Source: BOG-1112 sp964611335 (GTDB taxonomy: Bacteria > Bdellovibrionota_B > Oligoflexia > Oligoflexales > Bog-1112). Taken from it: a DNA stretch of 64,000 nt. Of the stretch, positions 25,237 to 33,001 are shown piece after piece. The position numbers and the translations under genes are program-made. Each line of letters opens with the position of its first letter. Within the stretch, counting starts at the first letter, position 1. Below the pieces are notes generated by a model, which saw only the letters and a list, made by a program, of their open reading frames with translations, had not been told where the DNA came from and searched no databases. The DNA lies in contig CAZSXR010000002.1 in assembly GCA_964611335.1 (NCBI GenBank), forward strand, positions 62,001 through 126,000, written 5' to 3'.

Positions 25237-25787
25237 TGCTGGTCTTTTAAAACATTGTAAGTTAGCTGTACGAAGCCAAAGTCAAATGCTTGAGAATTAA
25301 TCAAAGTGAGAGAAACATCCTTTGGCAGTGAGCCGTACAGGGGGATTCCCTCTCCAATCAGCACTGGGACTAAGGTAACTGTAATGCGATCAATCAGGCC
25401 TGAAGCCAGAAATTTTTGAATGGTGACACCACCATCGATGTAAAGTCGACTCAAACCTTTGTTTGCCAATTTTGTCACGATCTCCTCAGGTAAACCTGAA
25501 GCCTGCGATACTAGGTCTTTCAGATCATCTGGAATGGCAAGCTCTTTGCCGCTCAAAACAACGACGTGCTTTTCTGAATAAGGCCATGGACAATTAAAGC
25601 TCAGAACTTTCTCAAAGGTATTCCTTCCCATGACTAAGGCGTCAATTGAGTTCATAAATGCTTTATACCCGCAGTCTTCTCCTGCTGGGGCAAGGGTATT
25701 CGCTTTATCAAGCCAATCGAGGCTTCCATCTTTTCGTGCAATGAATCCGTCTAGACTCGCTGCTATAAAAACAGAGGCTGTGCTCAT
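25233..25787 (-). CDS. dihydrofolate reductase family protein (RibD C-terminal type)
   Basis: 184 residues with the reductase fold: SVFIAASLDGFIARKDG at the N-terminus, ALVMGRNTFEKVLSF, and LYIDGGVTIQKFLASGLIDRITVT near 115-138. NADPH-dependent reduction of a pteridine- or pyrimidine-like substrate is the family theme, but proteins of this stand-alone type are mostly uncharacterised. Overlaps the kinase gene by 4 bp, 11 bp after the GrpB gene. Confidence 0.88.
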   Translation of the reverse strand: MSTASVFIAASLDGFIARKDGSLDWLDKANTLAPAGEDCGYKAFMNSIDALVMGRNTFEKVLSFNCPWPYSEKHVVVLSGKELAIPDDLKDLVSQASGLPEEIVTKLANKGLSRLYIDGGVTIQKFLASGLIDRITVTLVPVLIGEGIPLYGSLPKDVSLTLINSQAFDFGFVQLTYNVLKDQQ

Positions 25788-25798
25788 AAATTCTTTCT

Positions 25799-26443
25799 TT
25801 AGTTTACGTTTCTGGGATCGACATCATCCTCTTGAGCGTCTATCCCTCCATACTCTGAAACTACTCGTGAAATGAAAGTGCTTTTGGTCCTTGTGTACTC
25901 ATGACGACTCAGCCCTTGGTCTTTCAGCTGATGCTTTATCTGTGCGTACTCTTCCGCCAGATCTGGGCTATGGCGAAGGATGTCGCGAAACCTGAGATTG
26001 CGGGTTACGTCCGGATGGCCGTCCACAAACACATGGAGGTGAATATAGTCGATGCTTTCGTCCAAGTCATAAAATGAAAAGAAGTGACGATCAGGCTCCA
26101 GTGCCGCTTGGTTCAACTTCCCAACAGCGTCACCATTATAGATGAAGCCTAGCTCCTCAAACGACCGAATGGCGGATTGCAGGTCAGGCAGAGAGTTAAA
26201 AATAACCATGACGTCCAGAGCTGGCTTCGCCGCAATCCCAGGAATGCTTGTGCTGCCAAAGTGCTCAACTTGATAGGTATGAGCATCCCCTAAGCAATCT
26301 TTGATCTTATTTTTTAGCCACAAGAAAGCCGACACCCACAGATCATTGTGCCCAGAAAGCTCGACAGTTTTCCGACGCATGCCAAGGCCGTACTCCTGCA
26401 TCTTGGCAACGATTTCATTGACGATCTTTTCTGGCCGATTCAT
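25799..26443 (-). CDS. GrpB family nucleotidyltransferase-like protein
   Basis: 214 residues of the GrpB/UPF0157 family with VEHFGSTSIPGIAAKPALDVMV as the nucleotidyltransferase-like GS...D-x-D region and IHLHVFVDGHPDVTRNLRFRD downstream. First gene of a cassette with the reductase, kinase and mepB remnant. The biochemical role of the family is not established; the name comes from an older link to glutamate-rich or CoaE-fused proteins. Confidence 0.88.
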   Translation of the reverse strand: MNRPEKIVNEIVAKMQEYGLGMRRKTVELSGHNDLWVSAFLWLKNKIKDCLGDAHTYQVEHFGSTSIPGIAAKPALDVMVIFNSLPDLQSAIRSFEELGFIYNGDAVGKLNQAALEPDRHFFSFYDLDESIDYIHLHVFVDGHPDVTRNLRFRDILRHSPDLAEEYAQIKHQLKDQGLSRHEYTRTKSTFISRVVSEYGGIDAQEDDVDPRNVN

Positions 26444-27120
26444 TTCCTAAGCTCCGTGTATTGCTCATAGCATTTTTGTAAATCTGTCGCCAAATCGGCC
26501 AACAAGGAAAGACATTATTATCAAATGCCTGCCATTCACCGCTGGAGTAACCCAGCCATGGAAGCAGGACCGCTGAACCACCGCCCAAATCTTATTGTCA
26601 CCGCTATCCATAAACTCCCCGACGCACGCTACCATGATTACAAAAACTCGAGGCTAAAATTTGGCCCCGCGCTTTTGTTGTTTATGTCGCAACACACTTA
26701 AAAAATTATGCAAATTGATGTCGTGTCGTTGCCCAAATGACAACGACAGGCTCCAACGACACCCCAACGACTTCAGGCGTGACAAAGCGTGATTTAGCGT
26801 GACAATCGCCAAGGATCTGGCAAGACCTCTACTCTAAGTGTTTGTTATGATTGACTAGGGTTTTAGGTTGAAGTTCTTGAACTCGTTGCGAAAAATGGTG
26901 GAGGAGACGGGAACTAGATCCTCAGATTGTTCTTCAGTTTAGTTCGTCGGTGTTGCTGATGTTTCCCTTGTTGCTGGAGGGTTTTGAGAAGGGTGAGAAT
27001 GTGAGCAAGGAAGTTTTAGTGGGTAAAAAGAACATGGGAAGAACAAAAAAAAGTTGAAGAACATTTCTTCGATCAAAAATTCGTGAAGAACAAATTTAAT
27101 GCACAATTTATGTGCGCCAA
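26444..27120. other. 677-bp region without genes, old island end
   Basis: Holds phased short repeats: CAACGAC at 26741, 26754 and 26765, and GCGTGA at 26777, 26787 and 26797. It also holds TTGACT at 26851 and the attachment-site relic at 26896. No RNA gene or ORF of credible type. Confidence 0.5.
26868..26915. other. attachment-site relic inside the island region
   Basis: TGGTGGAGGAGACGGGAACT (26896-26915) matches the tmRNA end TGGTGGAGGTGGCGGGAGTT at 16 of 20 bases. TTGAAGTTCTTGA (26868) also occurs at 31990 upstream of the perfect copy at 32057, so both look like right ends of related elements. Confidence 0.5.
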
Positions 27121-27720
27121 CTAAGAATACATAAAATCCATCAATAGTCGAAAATCATGTTGCCGATGCGCCTGTCTAATTGCTTGAATATAAGCCTTCC
27201 TTCGCTCACTCGGTTTATCTGCAAGAGAATTTCCCCAACTTGGAACTTCAAAAGAATGATAGCTACAAATCTGATCCGTAATTAATCTTCCAAAACGACC
27301 ATTACCATTCGCAAAAGGGTGTATTGTCTCTATTCTTTCATGAAAACGTGCTGCTATTTCTTTATGTGGAAAAGATCCCATGGAAATCCAAGTTTCCAAA
27401 TCACCTTCAAGTTGTCTGAGGCCAGTCCAAATCTGATAAGGTTGAAAAAAATCTGGATTTTGCAATTCGTGTTGACGAATCTTCCCTGCCCACTTCCAAA
27501 CATCTTCGAACATTTTTTTATGAAGTTTGATCCAGAAATCATAACGTTTCGGATCCGATTTTTGCTTGTTCAACCAACTCAAGCCCTTTGCGATATTGGC
27601 TTCCTCGTATTCATCAAGTTCACCCATCGTTTGAATGGATTTAATTTTGAGATCTTTCAGCAACTCATAAGGAAGAGGAGTTTGACCATCACGATCTTTG
27701 AAGAAGATATTCCTCACCAT
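27121..27720 (-). CDS. mobile mystery protein B (Fic domain)
   Basis: 199 residues, Fic fold. The core motif reads HPFANGNGRFGR (His near residue 133), so the usual acidic metal ligand (Asp/Glu) is Asn; the family commonly shows this and its activity is unclear. The pair A/B is known as a conserved cassette on mobile elements. Overlaps protein A by 7 bp. Confidence 0.88.
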   Translation of the reverse strand: MVRNIFFKDRDGQTPLPYELLKDLKIKSIQTMGELDEYEEANIAKGLSWLNKQKSDPKRYDFWIKLHKKMFEDVWKWAGKIRQHELQNPDFFQPYQIWTGLRQLEGDLETWISMGSFPHKEIAARFHERIETIHPFANGNGRFGRLITDQICSYHSFEVPSWGNSLADKPSERRKAYIQAIRQAHRQHDFRLLMDFMYS

Positions 27721-28160
27721 ATATCGCCTTTTTCAAAAAGGGCAGAAGCTAGGTGTTCGACCCTATCTTCAAATTTTTGTTTCACTTGTTGTCCTTCAAG
27801 AACCATATGCGCATCTGTTTTTTGGATAAGCTTCGTTGCTTTTTTTCGGGCTTTATCCATAAGTGTTTTATGAACCTCTTGTTTGGGAACAAACGCATAT
27901 ATCAATTCACAGTCCATGGCCCGAGCGATTTTTTCCAGGGTTTCCAAGGTAACTTTACCCTCACGTTCTCGCTTTTCCATTTTTTGTACATTCGGTTTTG
28001 AAAGTTTAGTCTGCTTTGCAAGTGTATCGAGAGTCATACACATTGCTTTTCTCATAAAGGAAATCCAACCTGGACTCACCTGAGTAGCTTCCATAACGGA
28101 TCTTAGTCGGTTCAAACGTCTGTCAATTTGTTTCAGCGCTAGTTTTTCTAGAGGCTTCAT
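27714..28160 (-). CDS. mobile mystery protein A (XRE-type HTH)
   Basis: 148 residues with a Cro/C1 helix-turn-helix (TLDTLAKQTKLSKPNVQKME at about 41-60) followed by a C-terminal helical tail. It is the first gene of a two-gene unit with the Fic-domain protein, an arrangement like antitoxin-toxin. The region upstream contains matching palindromes, so it is probably autoregulated. Confidence 0.88.
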   Translation of the reverse strand: MKPLEKLALKQIDRRLNRLRSVMEATQVSPGWISFMRKAMCMTLDTLAKQTKLSKPNVQKMEKREREGKVTLETLEKIARAMDCELIYAFVPKQEVHKTLMDKARKKATKLIQKTDAHMVLEGQQVKQKFEDRVEHLASALFEKGDIW

Positions 28161-28166
28161 TTTTTG

Positions 28167-28249
28167 TATCCTTATATGCTTACTTTTTATAAAATTATAT
28201 ATCCTTATAAGGATATATTTTATAGGTATTTTTTACCCTATAAGGATAC
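28167..28249. promoter_or_regulatory. operator cluster upstream of mobile mystery protein A
   Basis: The perfect 20-bp palindrome TATATCCTTATAAGGATATA (28198-28217) is flanked by related half- or full sites GTATCCTTATATG (28167) and CCTATAAGGATAC (28237). This looks like a three-site operator for the HTH protein encoded at 28160. Confidence 0.7.
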
Positions 28250-28293
28250 GTAGTCATTGTTCCTACCATTAAAATCAGCATATTGTATTAATG

Positions 28294-28338
28294 GTAAACT
28301 ATAGTTGTCTTATTTTAATTTTTATGTAAACTATAATT
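28294..28338 (+). promoter_or_regulatory. promoter with two operators for the HTH-Panacea gene
   Basis: GTAAACTATAGTT (28294) and GTAAACTATAATT (28326) start 32 bp apart; the first contains the palindrome AACTATAGTT. A perfect -10 TATAAT (28332-28337) lies inside the second copy, so binding there would block transcription. The -35 is weak. Confidence 0.65.
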
Positions 28339-28380
28339 ACAAACTTACCGATAATATAGATAGGAGTCGGAGGGATCAAA

Positions 28381-29184
28381 GTGGCAAATAACAAACATAA
28401 AGGCTCAGATTTTGATAGCTATTCGCATGAAAGCCTCCGTGAAAGTGATGAGTTAGTCTTTCTTCATATCAAAGAGGCACTTGAAGAGTCCGACGGAGAG
28501 GACGATGGCTATCAATATTTGATAAAAGCGATTGCTGATGTTGCTGAAGCCCGTGGCAAAAGTGAATTCGTCTCTAAAACTGGAATTACAAGACAAGGTC
28601 TGCACAAGATCTTAAATGGAAAATCTGTTCCTAGTATTCAAAATATTATGGCTCTTCTCAATGTTGTTGGATTGCGTTTCTCCGTTGAGAAAATTGGTTC
28701 TGTCATTTCAGATGGAACTCCCGCATCTGTTTTAGATGTTGCACAATACGCAAGATCACTCTTGTCACGAAATGCAACATTTATGAAGCTACAAAAGATT
28801 GTCTATTATTCCCAAGTCGAATCTTTAATTCACTTTCATAGACCTCTATTTAGGGAAAAAATCGAAGCATGGGTAGCGGGTCCTGTTGTTCGAGTGCTTT
28901 ATGATAAACACAAAGGTCTAAAACATCTGAACAGCAGTGACTTAGGAAATCCAGAAAACCTCACAACAGAACACAAGGTCTGCATCCAATGGGCTGTAGA
29001 GAAATACGGAAATATGGATGGAGATACTCTCAGTCATCTCACCCATATTGAGCAACCCTGGAAGAAAGCCCGAAAAGGTGTAGCTGATGGTGTGCATTCA
29101 AGTAGTGAAATAACTGTGGAATCTATGCGTGAATACTATAGTCAAATTCCAGATTACTCTGAACTAGATGAAGCTGAAGAATAG
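28381..29184 (+). CDS. HTH-Panacea (DUF4065/SocA-like) fusion, probable antitoxin
   Basis: 267 residues from a GTG start preceded by GGAGG. An N-terminal helix-turn-helix of the HigA-like addiction-antidote type (KSEFVSKTGITRQGLHKILN, about 60-80) is joined to a C-terminal Panacea domain at about 118-250, with the family blocks FMKLQKIVYYSQ, EAWVAGPVVRVLYDKHKG, and LSHLTHIEQPWKKARKG. Panacea domains are known to neutralise many unrelated toxins. The SIR2-like gene follows closely (57 bp to my preferred start), so I infer antitoxin plus repressor function. Confidence 0.88.
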   Translation: MANNKHKGSDFDSYSHESLRESDELVFLHIKEALEESDGEDDGYQYLIKAIADVAEARGKSEFVSKTGITRQGLHKILNGKSVPSIQNIMALLNVVGLRFSVEKIGSVISDGTPASVLDVAQYARSLLSRNATFMKLQKIVYYSQVESLIHFHRPLFREKIEAWVAGPVVRVLYDKHKGLKHLNSSDLGNPENLTTEHKVCIQWAVEKYGNMDGDTLSHLTHIEQPWKKARKGVADGVHSSSEITVESMREYYSQIPDYSELDEAEE

Positions 29185-29241
29185 GTCTTGTTTATTCAAG
29201 TGTGCAATGCACAACTCTCAACGAGAGGCAAAGTGAAGCAA

Positions 29242-30291
29242 ATGTCAAAAGTCTTATTAATTGGAGCGGGCGCATCATATGGTGCTCGTCTAAAAAATTT
29301 TGAAGCTCCTCCACCTCTGGGAAATCAGCTCCTTCAGTATTTGATTAGCAAACTGAGTCTCTGCCAACAAAATGCTGAACGAACCCTATATCAGTACCAA
29401 AGAATCTTTAGGAAAGAAGATCTGAAAAAAATTTCAGATTGTTTACTTGATGCTCAAGCAAACAATCTGACTTACGAGCAAATGATAGATAGAACAGTCG
29501 CTGATTCTAGTAATTTAAAATTGCTAGATCTAATAAATAGGTTTTTATCTTTTTGTTTCTCGTACGGGGGCAAGAATGGAGGTTTGCATTCGCCTGAATT
29601 TGAATTGAAGGAAGACTTATATTTCACTTTAATTAACAAGCTCAACTTAGATAGTAGCTGGAAGATCATCTCTCTTAACTATGACACTTTTTTTGAGTAT
29701 AATTTGCAGCTCTCAGGAAAATCCTTCCATTACTCCGGTATGACCCTTGGTAGCTATCGAATGGAACCCGGATTACCAGATTCCATTGAGATATTTAAGC
29801 CCCACGGTTCCATCAACTGGTTCGGAGTCAAAGATCAAGTTTCGCATAGTCTCGAGCAAGCGAGATCGCGTCCAAACAGTATACTGACTTGGAATGAAGA
29901 AGCTCAACGCGCTTCCCATCAATCTGTCGGATACTATGCCTGTATGTTTCAAGACGTACTCAGTTACTTAGCACACGATACGATGGCAATTCCAATAATG
30001 GCTCATTTTGGAAAGGATAAATACAGTTTTTGGGACATGGATAAACTTCAAAATGTCCGTAGAATCTGTATTGATGTGATGAAAAATGCTGACAGCGCGA
30101 TAGTGCTTGGTGTTCATTTTCCTACTAAAGACGATGACAGAATCGTTCATGATCTGTTCTCAAGATGCAACAAAGTTAAAGATTCCGTCTATATCAATCC
30201 ATCTGCAAGAGAGTGTGATAATGTTGCAACAAGCCTTCCAAACATCCAAACCATACAATTGGATATGGAAGGTTGGCTTTCTAAATTATGA
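29242..30291 (+). CDS. SIR2-like domain protein, probable NAD-dependent toxin
   Basis: I start at the ATG at 29242, giving MSKVLLIGAGASYGA, the nucleotide-binding glycine loop of SIR2-like proteins right at the N-terminus; an upstream TTG at 29188 lacks support. Further blocks are IISLNYDTFFEY (about 142-153, with the conserved Asn-Tyr-Asp) and IEIFKPHGSINWFG (about 182-195, with the catalytic His). 349 residues with no other domain visible except the C-terminal SIR2 closing part (SAIVLGVHF). Bacterial SIR2-like proteins in defence and toxin systems usually deplete NAD+. Position behind a Panacea antitoxin suggests a toxin-antitoxin or abortive-infection pair. Confidence 0.82.
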   Translation: MSKVLLIGAGASYGARLKNFEAPPPLGNQLLQYLISKLSLCQQNAERTLYQYQRIFRKEDLKKISDCLLDAQANNLTYEQMIDRTVADSSNLKLLDLINRFLSFCFSYGGKNGGLHSPEFELKEDLYFTLINKLNLDSSWKIISLNYDTFFEYNLQLSGKSFHYSGMTLGSYRMEPGLPDSIEIFKPHGSINWFGVKDQVSHSLEQARSRPNSILTWNEEAQRASHQSVGYYACMFQDVLSYLAHDTMAIPIMAHFGKDKYSFWDMDKLQNVRRICIDVMKNADSAIVLGVHFPTKDDDRIVHDLFSRCNKVKDSVYINPSARECDNVATSLPNIQTIQLDMEGWLSKL

Positions 30292-30374
30292 CACTGCATT
30301 GAATATGCACTATACGAATATTGTCTTTGTTGTTTATCAGAAAAACAAATTGTCTATCTCTGATAGAATAAGAA

Positions 30375-30899
30375 CTAATCTGCTTGATAGTGCCAACGCT
30401 TGCATTTGTGTTGCTCTGACATTTTTTTACGTTCTTCGGCATTTTCAGCGGTATGAGATGGAGCATGGTTGCCACACAGCCATACACCTCCTTGTCTGAT
30501 ACCAGTGAACGAAATAGTTTTAAAAACATTTGAGCCGGAAAAAAATGTCAACTTACCTTTAATCGATCTTTTCGTAACTTTTTCGATTGAAATTTCTTTA
30601 ACCTGTAAAGTATTCGCGCTAGCTGCAGTCAGCACGTTTACGGAACCAAAGGTAAAGGGCAAATCTTGATTGTTTTCTGTTCTTTTGACATTAAAGTGAT
30701 TTCCGAAATCCAAGAAAAACTCATAATTATTTAGGATTTTAAAATTGCGCCCAATTATTTCCTTCGAGTTGGAGGATTCAGAGACTTCCTTGATTTTCCA
30801 AGATCCAAATATTTGATTAGAATTAGCGGGGTTCTGGGCTTCAAGATGAGATGTAAACAGCATAAGCAATGGAACTAAACATAAAACTACGAATCTCAT
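30375..30899 (-). CDS. hypothetical secreted protein
   Basis: 174 residues with a signal peptide (cleavage near EAQ, residue 22), then a beta-rich region containing FGSWKIKEVSES, EFFLDFGNHFNV and FTFGSVNVL that resembles small lipocalin-like or META-like folds only in general style. Overlaps the upstream membrane-protein gene by 4 bp (ATGA), so they are coupled. Confidence 0.6.
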   Translation of the reverse strand: MRFVVLCLVPLLMLFTSHLEAQNPANSNQIFGSWKIKEVSESSNSKEIIGRNFKILNNYEFFLDFGNHFNVKRTENNQDLPFTFGSVNVLTAASANTLQVKEISIEKVTKRSIKGKLTFFSGSNVFKTISFTGIRQGGVWLCGNHAPSHTAENAEERKKMSEQHKCKRWHYQAD

Positions 30900-31477
30900 G
30901 AAGAAATTCTCCCCACTCTAGCCCATATTCTCTTTGTAAATGTCTCGATCCCCTCAATCATATAGTCAGGAAACATACCATTCATAACACTCAGAATAAG
31001 CACAACTCCAGAAGAAATGTCGTGAGACCCCTCTATAAGGATGAATGGAACTCCTTTTGCGATGAAAAATGTTAGCATTCCAACAAACCCTCCTAACAAT
31101 ACATGGGAGAAAACTTTAATGTCCGGTTTGTTTGTCAAATAGTTTTTAAGGCTGCCGCAAAGACTTCCAAAACATGCTGCTACGATGGCTAACAGTATTT
31201 GTAATACTAAATATGGAAATTCATTCAAAATATCAGGGACCCAGAATCGCTTTATTTTTTCTTCTTTCTTAGCGAGAATTAGCTCGTGAGTTGATGTATA
31301 AGACACACCATCATAGATAACTTCTTCCTCTTTGTTTTTTTCGGAGTTAACGTCCCTGACTACCCCTTGAAAATCGACAAGAAGATAAATACTCAAAGCG
31401 AGGTAAGACAAAACAATTGTCAATAAGACTATCTTGCAGAGAACCCAAGAATCACGGCAGAGACACATAAAATCCAC
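30896..31477 (-). CDS. hypothetical integral membrane protein
   Basis: 193 residues, about four hydrophobic segments (residues 14-34, 88-107, 121-143, 150-168). Coupled to the secreted-protein gene downstream. No family recognised. Confidence 0.6.
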   Translation of the reverse strand: MDFMCLCRDSWVLCKIVLLTIVLSYLALSIYLLVDFQGVVRDVNSEKNKEEEVIYDGVSYTSTHELILAKKEEKIKRFWVPDILNEFPYLVLQILLAIVAACFGSLCGSLKNYLTNKPDIKVFSHVLLGGFVGMLTFFIAKGVPFILIEGSHDISSGVVLILSVMNGMFPDYMIEGIETFTKRIWARVGRISS

Positions 31478-31676
31478 CTTAAATTATCAAGAATACAAAC
31501 CCCCTCCTCTCATTGTTGCGGAACATTTTGAAAAACCTTTAGCGAGACCTTCGAATATTTGTTCAATCTATGTAGAAATTGGATATTGCTTAAGCAAAAG
31601 TGAAGCCTTACTTAGAAAATTGGAATTTGGGATGTTCCACGTAACTAGTCTAGCGGGCCGGTGGTCTTCCCTCGTA

Positions 31677-31713
31677 GGGGGTTAGGGGGTTAGGGGGTTA
31701 GGGGGTTAGGGGG
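31677..31713 (+). repeat. tandem GGGGGTTA repeat, G-quadruplex-forming
   Basis: Five runs of five G separated by TTA, an 8-bp unit. The plus strand can form an intramolecular G-quadruplex; the minus strand would give a C-rich i-motif. Confidence 0.9.
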
Positions 31714-32056
31714 TAAAAAAAGCACGAACCGCTAAGTAAAAAGCTACAAGCTGAATCCGAACTTCAGCGGTGAGTGCATATTTCTGACTATGCTTCACAT
31801 TAGTGTAGCCCCGCCAAATCGCTTTTTGGCAAGAATAAGATGGGCTAAATTTTGGCGGATAGGAAGACTTTTGAAAAGGGTCGAAGTTCATCGAAACCCT
31901 AGAAATCCTGTGGTTTCATTGTGTTGGTATGGAAGTGGCTGGAAAAGTATACAAGAGAAATTTGGATTATCGAACTTTCGGCGATATGTTTGAAGTTCTT
32001 GATATGATTGAGGAAAACCGTTCGATGACCTCGTAAAATTGGTGGGGGTTCCCGTA

Positions 32057-32079
32057 TGGTGGAGGTGGCGGGAGTTGAA
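32057..32079. other. perfect duplicate of the tmRNA 3'-end attachment site
   Basis: TGGTGGAGGTGGCGGGAGTT plus GAA: 23 bp identical to 41260-41282. With that site it bounds the complete 9.2-kb island. Confidence 0.85.
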
Positions 32080-32202
32080 GAATAGAGGGGCTTATTCTCA
32101 CTTCCATGCTACACAGGCTGTTTAACGTGAATAACTAAGGAAAGAAGCTCTTTTCATGTGAGTAGCAAGATCCAGATTTACTCATGTTTTATAAGGAGAG
32201 AA

Positions 32203-32219
32203 TTGACCGAAACTTGACT
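32203..32219 (+). repeat. TTGACC/TTGACT direct repeat, 11-bp period (left-end copy 2)
   Basis: Starts 124 bp inside the attachment site, nearly the same offset as the pair at 11902 (120 bp). The surrounding 60 bp are also similar between the two left ends (for example AGTAGCAA shared at 11860 and 32161 regions). Confidence 0.6.
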
Positions 32220-32254
32220 ACTTTTGGGAGTAGCCTCTCTCCATGCTCGATCAA

Positions 32255-33001
32255 CTAATTAGAGCTGGGGTTATTAATAACAGTGTGACTTTCAGCCAGG
32301 TGCAAGTAGAGGGAGTTTTGAAGGGCACTCATCAAATCTTTTACAAAGCTTTTTAAGTTATCCCATTCTTTAGAATCTATTTTTCGAAATTCTTCTCCAT
32401 GGGCAATTGAATTTCTAGCATCCAATAGTTGTTTTAGCTGCGCATATAGTGGTGCGCCGTCTTTTTGTACGTCCTCTTTAATTTGATCCATATTAATTTT
32501 CCAAAGCTTACAAGTTTTCTCGAGAACTTGAAATGTTACGTTCGATTCTGTATCAACCCAATCAATGTGCTGTGGAAAATCAAGTGTATTAAATAACTGT
32601 GTAGAAAATGCTTTTACATGCTTCCTAAGGTCTTGCAAATCAAGGTTAGCCATATCCTCTGGTTTTTTAATTTTATGAGCACTTGCACTGTTTAACATTT
32701 CTTTCCTAAATCTAAAGGCAATGACCTCCGGATCTATGTAATCTAGCTCGATTTTAGCCATTTCTAAACAACGAATATATTCGCAGAAAATTGTTTTAAA
32801 GAAGCGTTCCCAATATGCATACACTATAGGAATTAGATATCCTCTTGTCATAGACACGATGCTGCTATTGCTATCAACAATTATTCGATCTAAGTTTTTT
32901 AACCCATTAATACAGTCTGTCCAAATTTCGTCTGAAGTCTTAATAAAATGTTCGGAGGCTTTCTTAAGTTTATCTGATGAATTCATACATTTGCTTATCA
33001 C
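32255..33001 (-). CDS. MAE_28990/MAE_18760-like HEPN RNase
   Basis: 248 residues; HEPN all-helical domain with the catalytic R-x4-H motif RNSIAHG (Arg196 to His201) and an N-terminal family block VYAYWERFFKTIFCEYI. HEPN proteins of this group accompany DUF262 proteins and act as RNases in abortive infection or toxin systems. It starts with a GTG overlapping the DUF262 stop (GTGA), so translation is coupled. Last gene of a four-gene operon. Confidence 0.85.
   Translation of the reverse strand: MISKCMNSSDKLKKASEHFIKTSDEIWTDCINGLKNLDRIIVDSNSSIVSMTRGYLIPIVYAYWERFFKTIFCEYIRCLEMAKIELDYIDPEVIAFRFRKEMLNSASAHKIKKPEDMANLDLQDLRKHVKAFSTQLFNTLDFPQHIDWVDTESNVTFQVLEKTCKLWKINMDQIKEDVQKDGAPLYAQLKQLLDARNSIAHGEEFRKIDSKEWDNLKSFVKDLMSALQNSLYLHLAESHTVINNPSSN

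Larger units (their letters stand above)
31478..32254. other. 777-bp region without credible genes; island junction
   Basis: Contains the G-run repeat (31677-31713), the perfect attachment copy (32057-32079) and a TTGACC/TTGACT pair. Small ORFs at 31706-31891 (minus) and 31790-31993 (plus) overlap each other and look non-coding or like remnants. Confidence 0.55.

Noticed and set aside
31677..31713. Telomere-like repeat as a replicon end
   Set aside because: It is short, internal and flanked by ordinary sequence; no hairpin end or replicon-end gene is nearby.
31790..31993. Plus-strand ORF of 67 codons in the island junction
   Set aside because: Overlaps an opposite ORF of equal quality, has no ribosome binding site or recognised motif.
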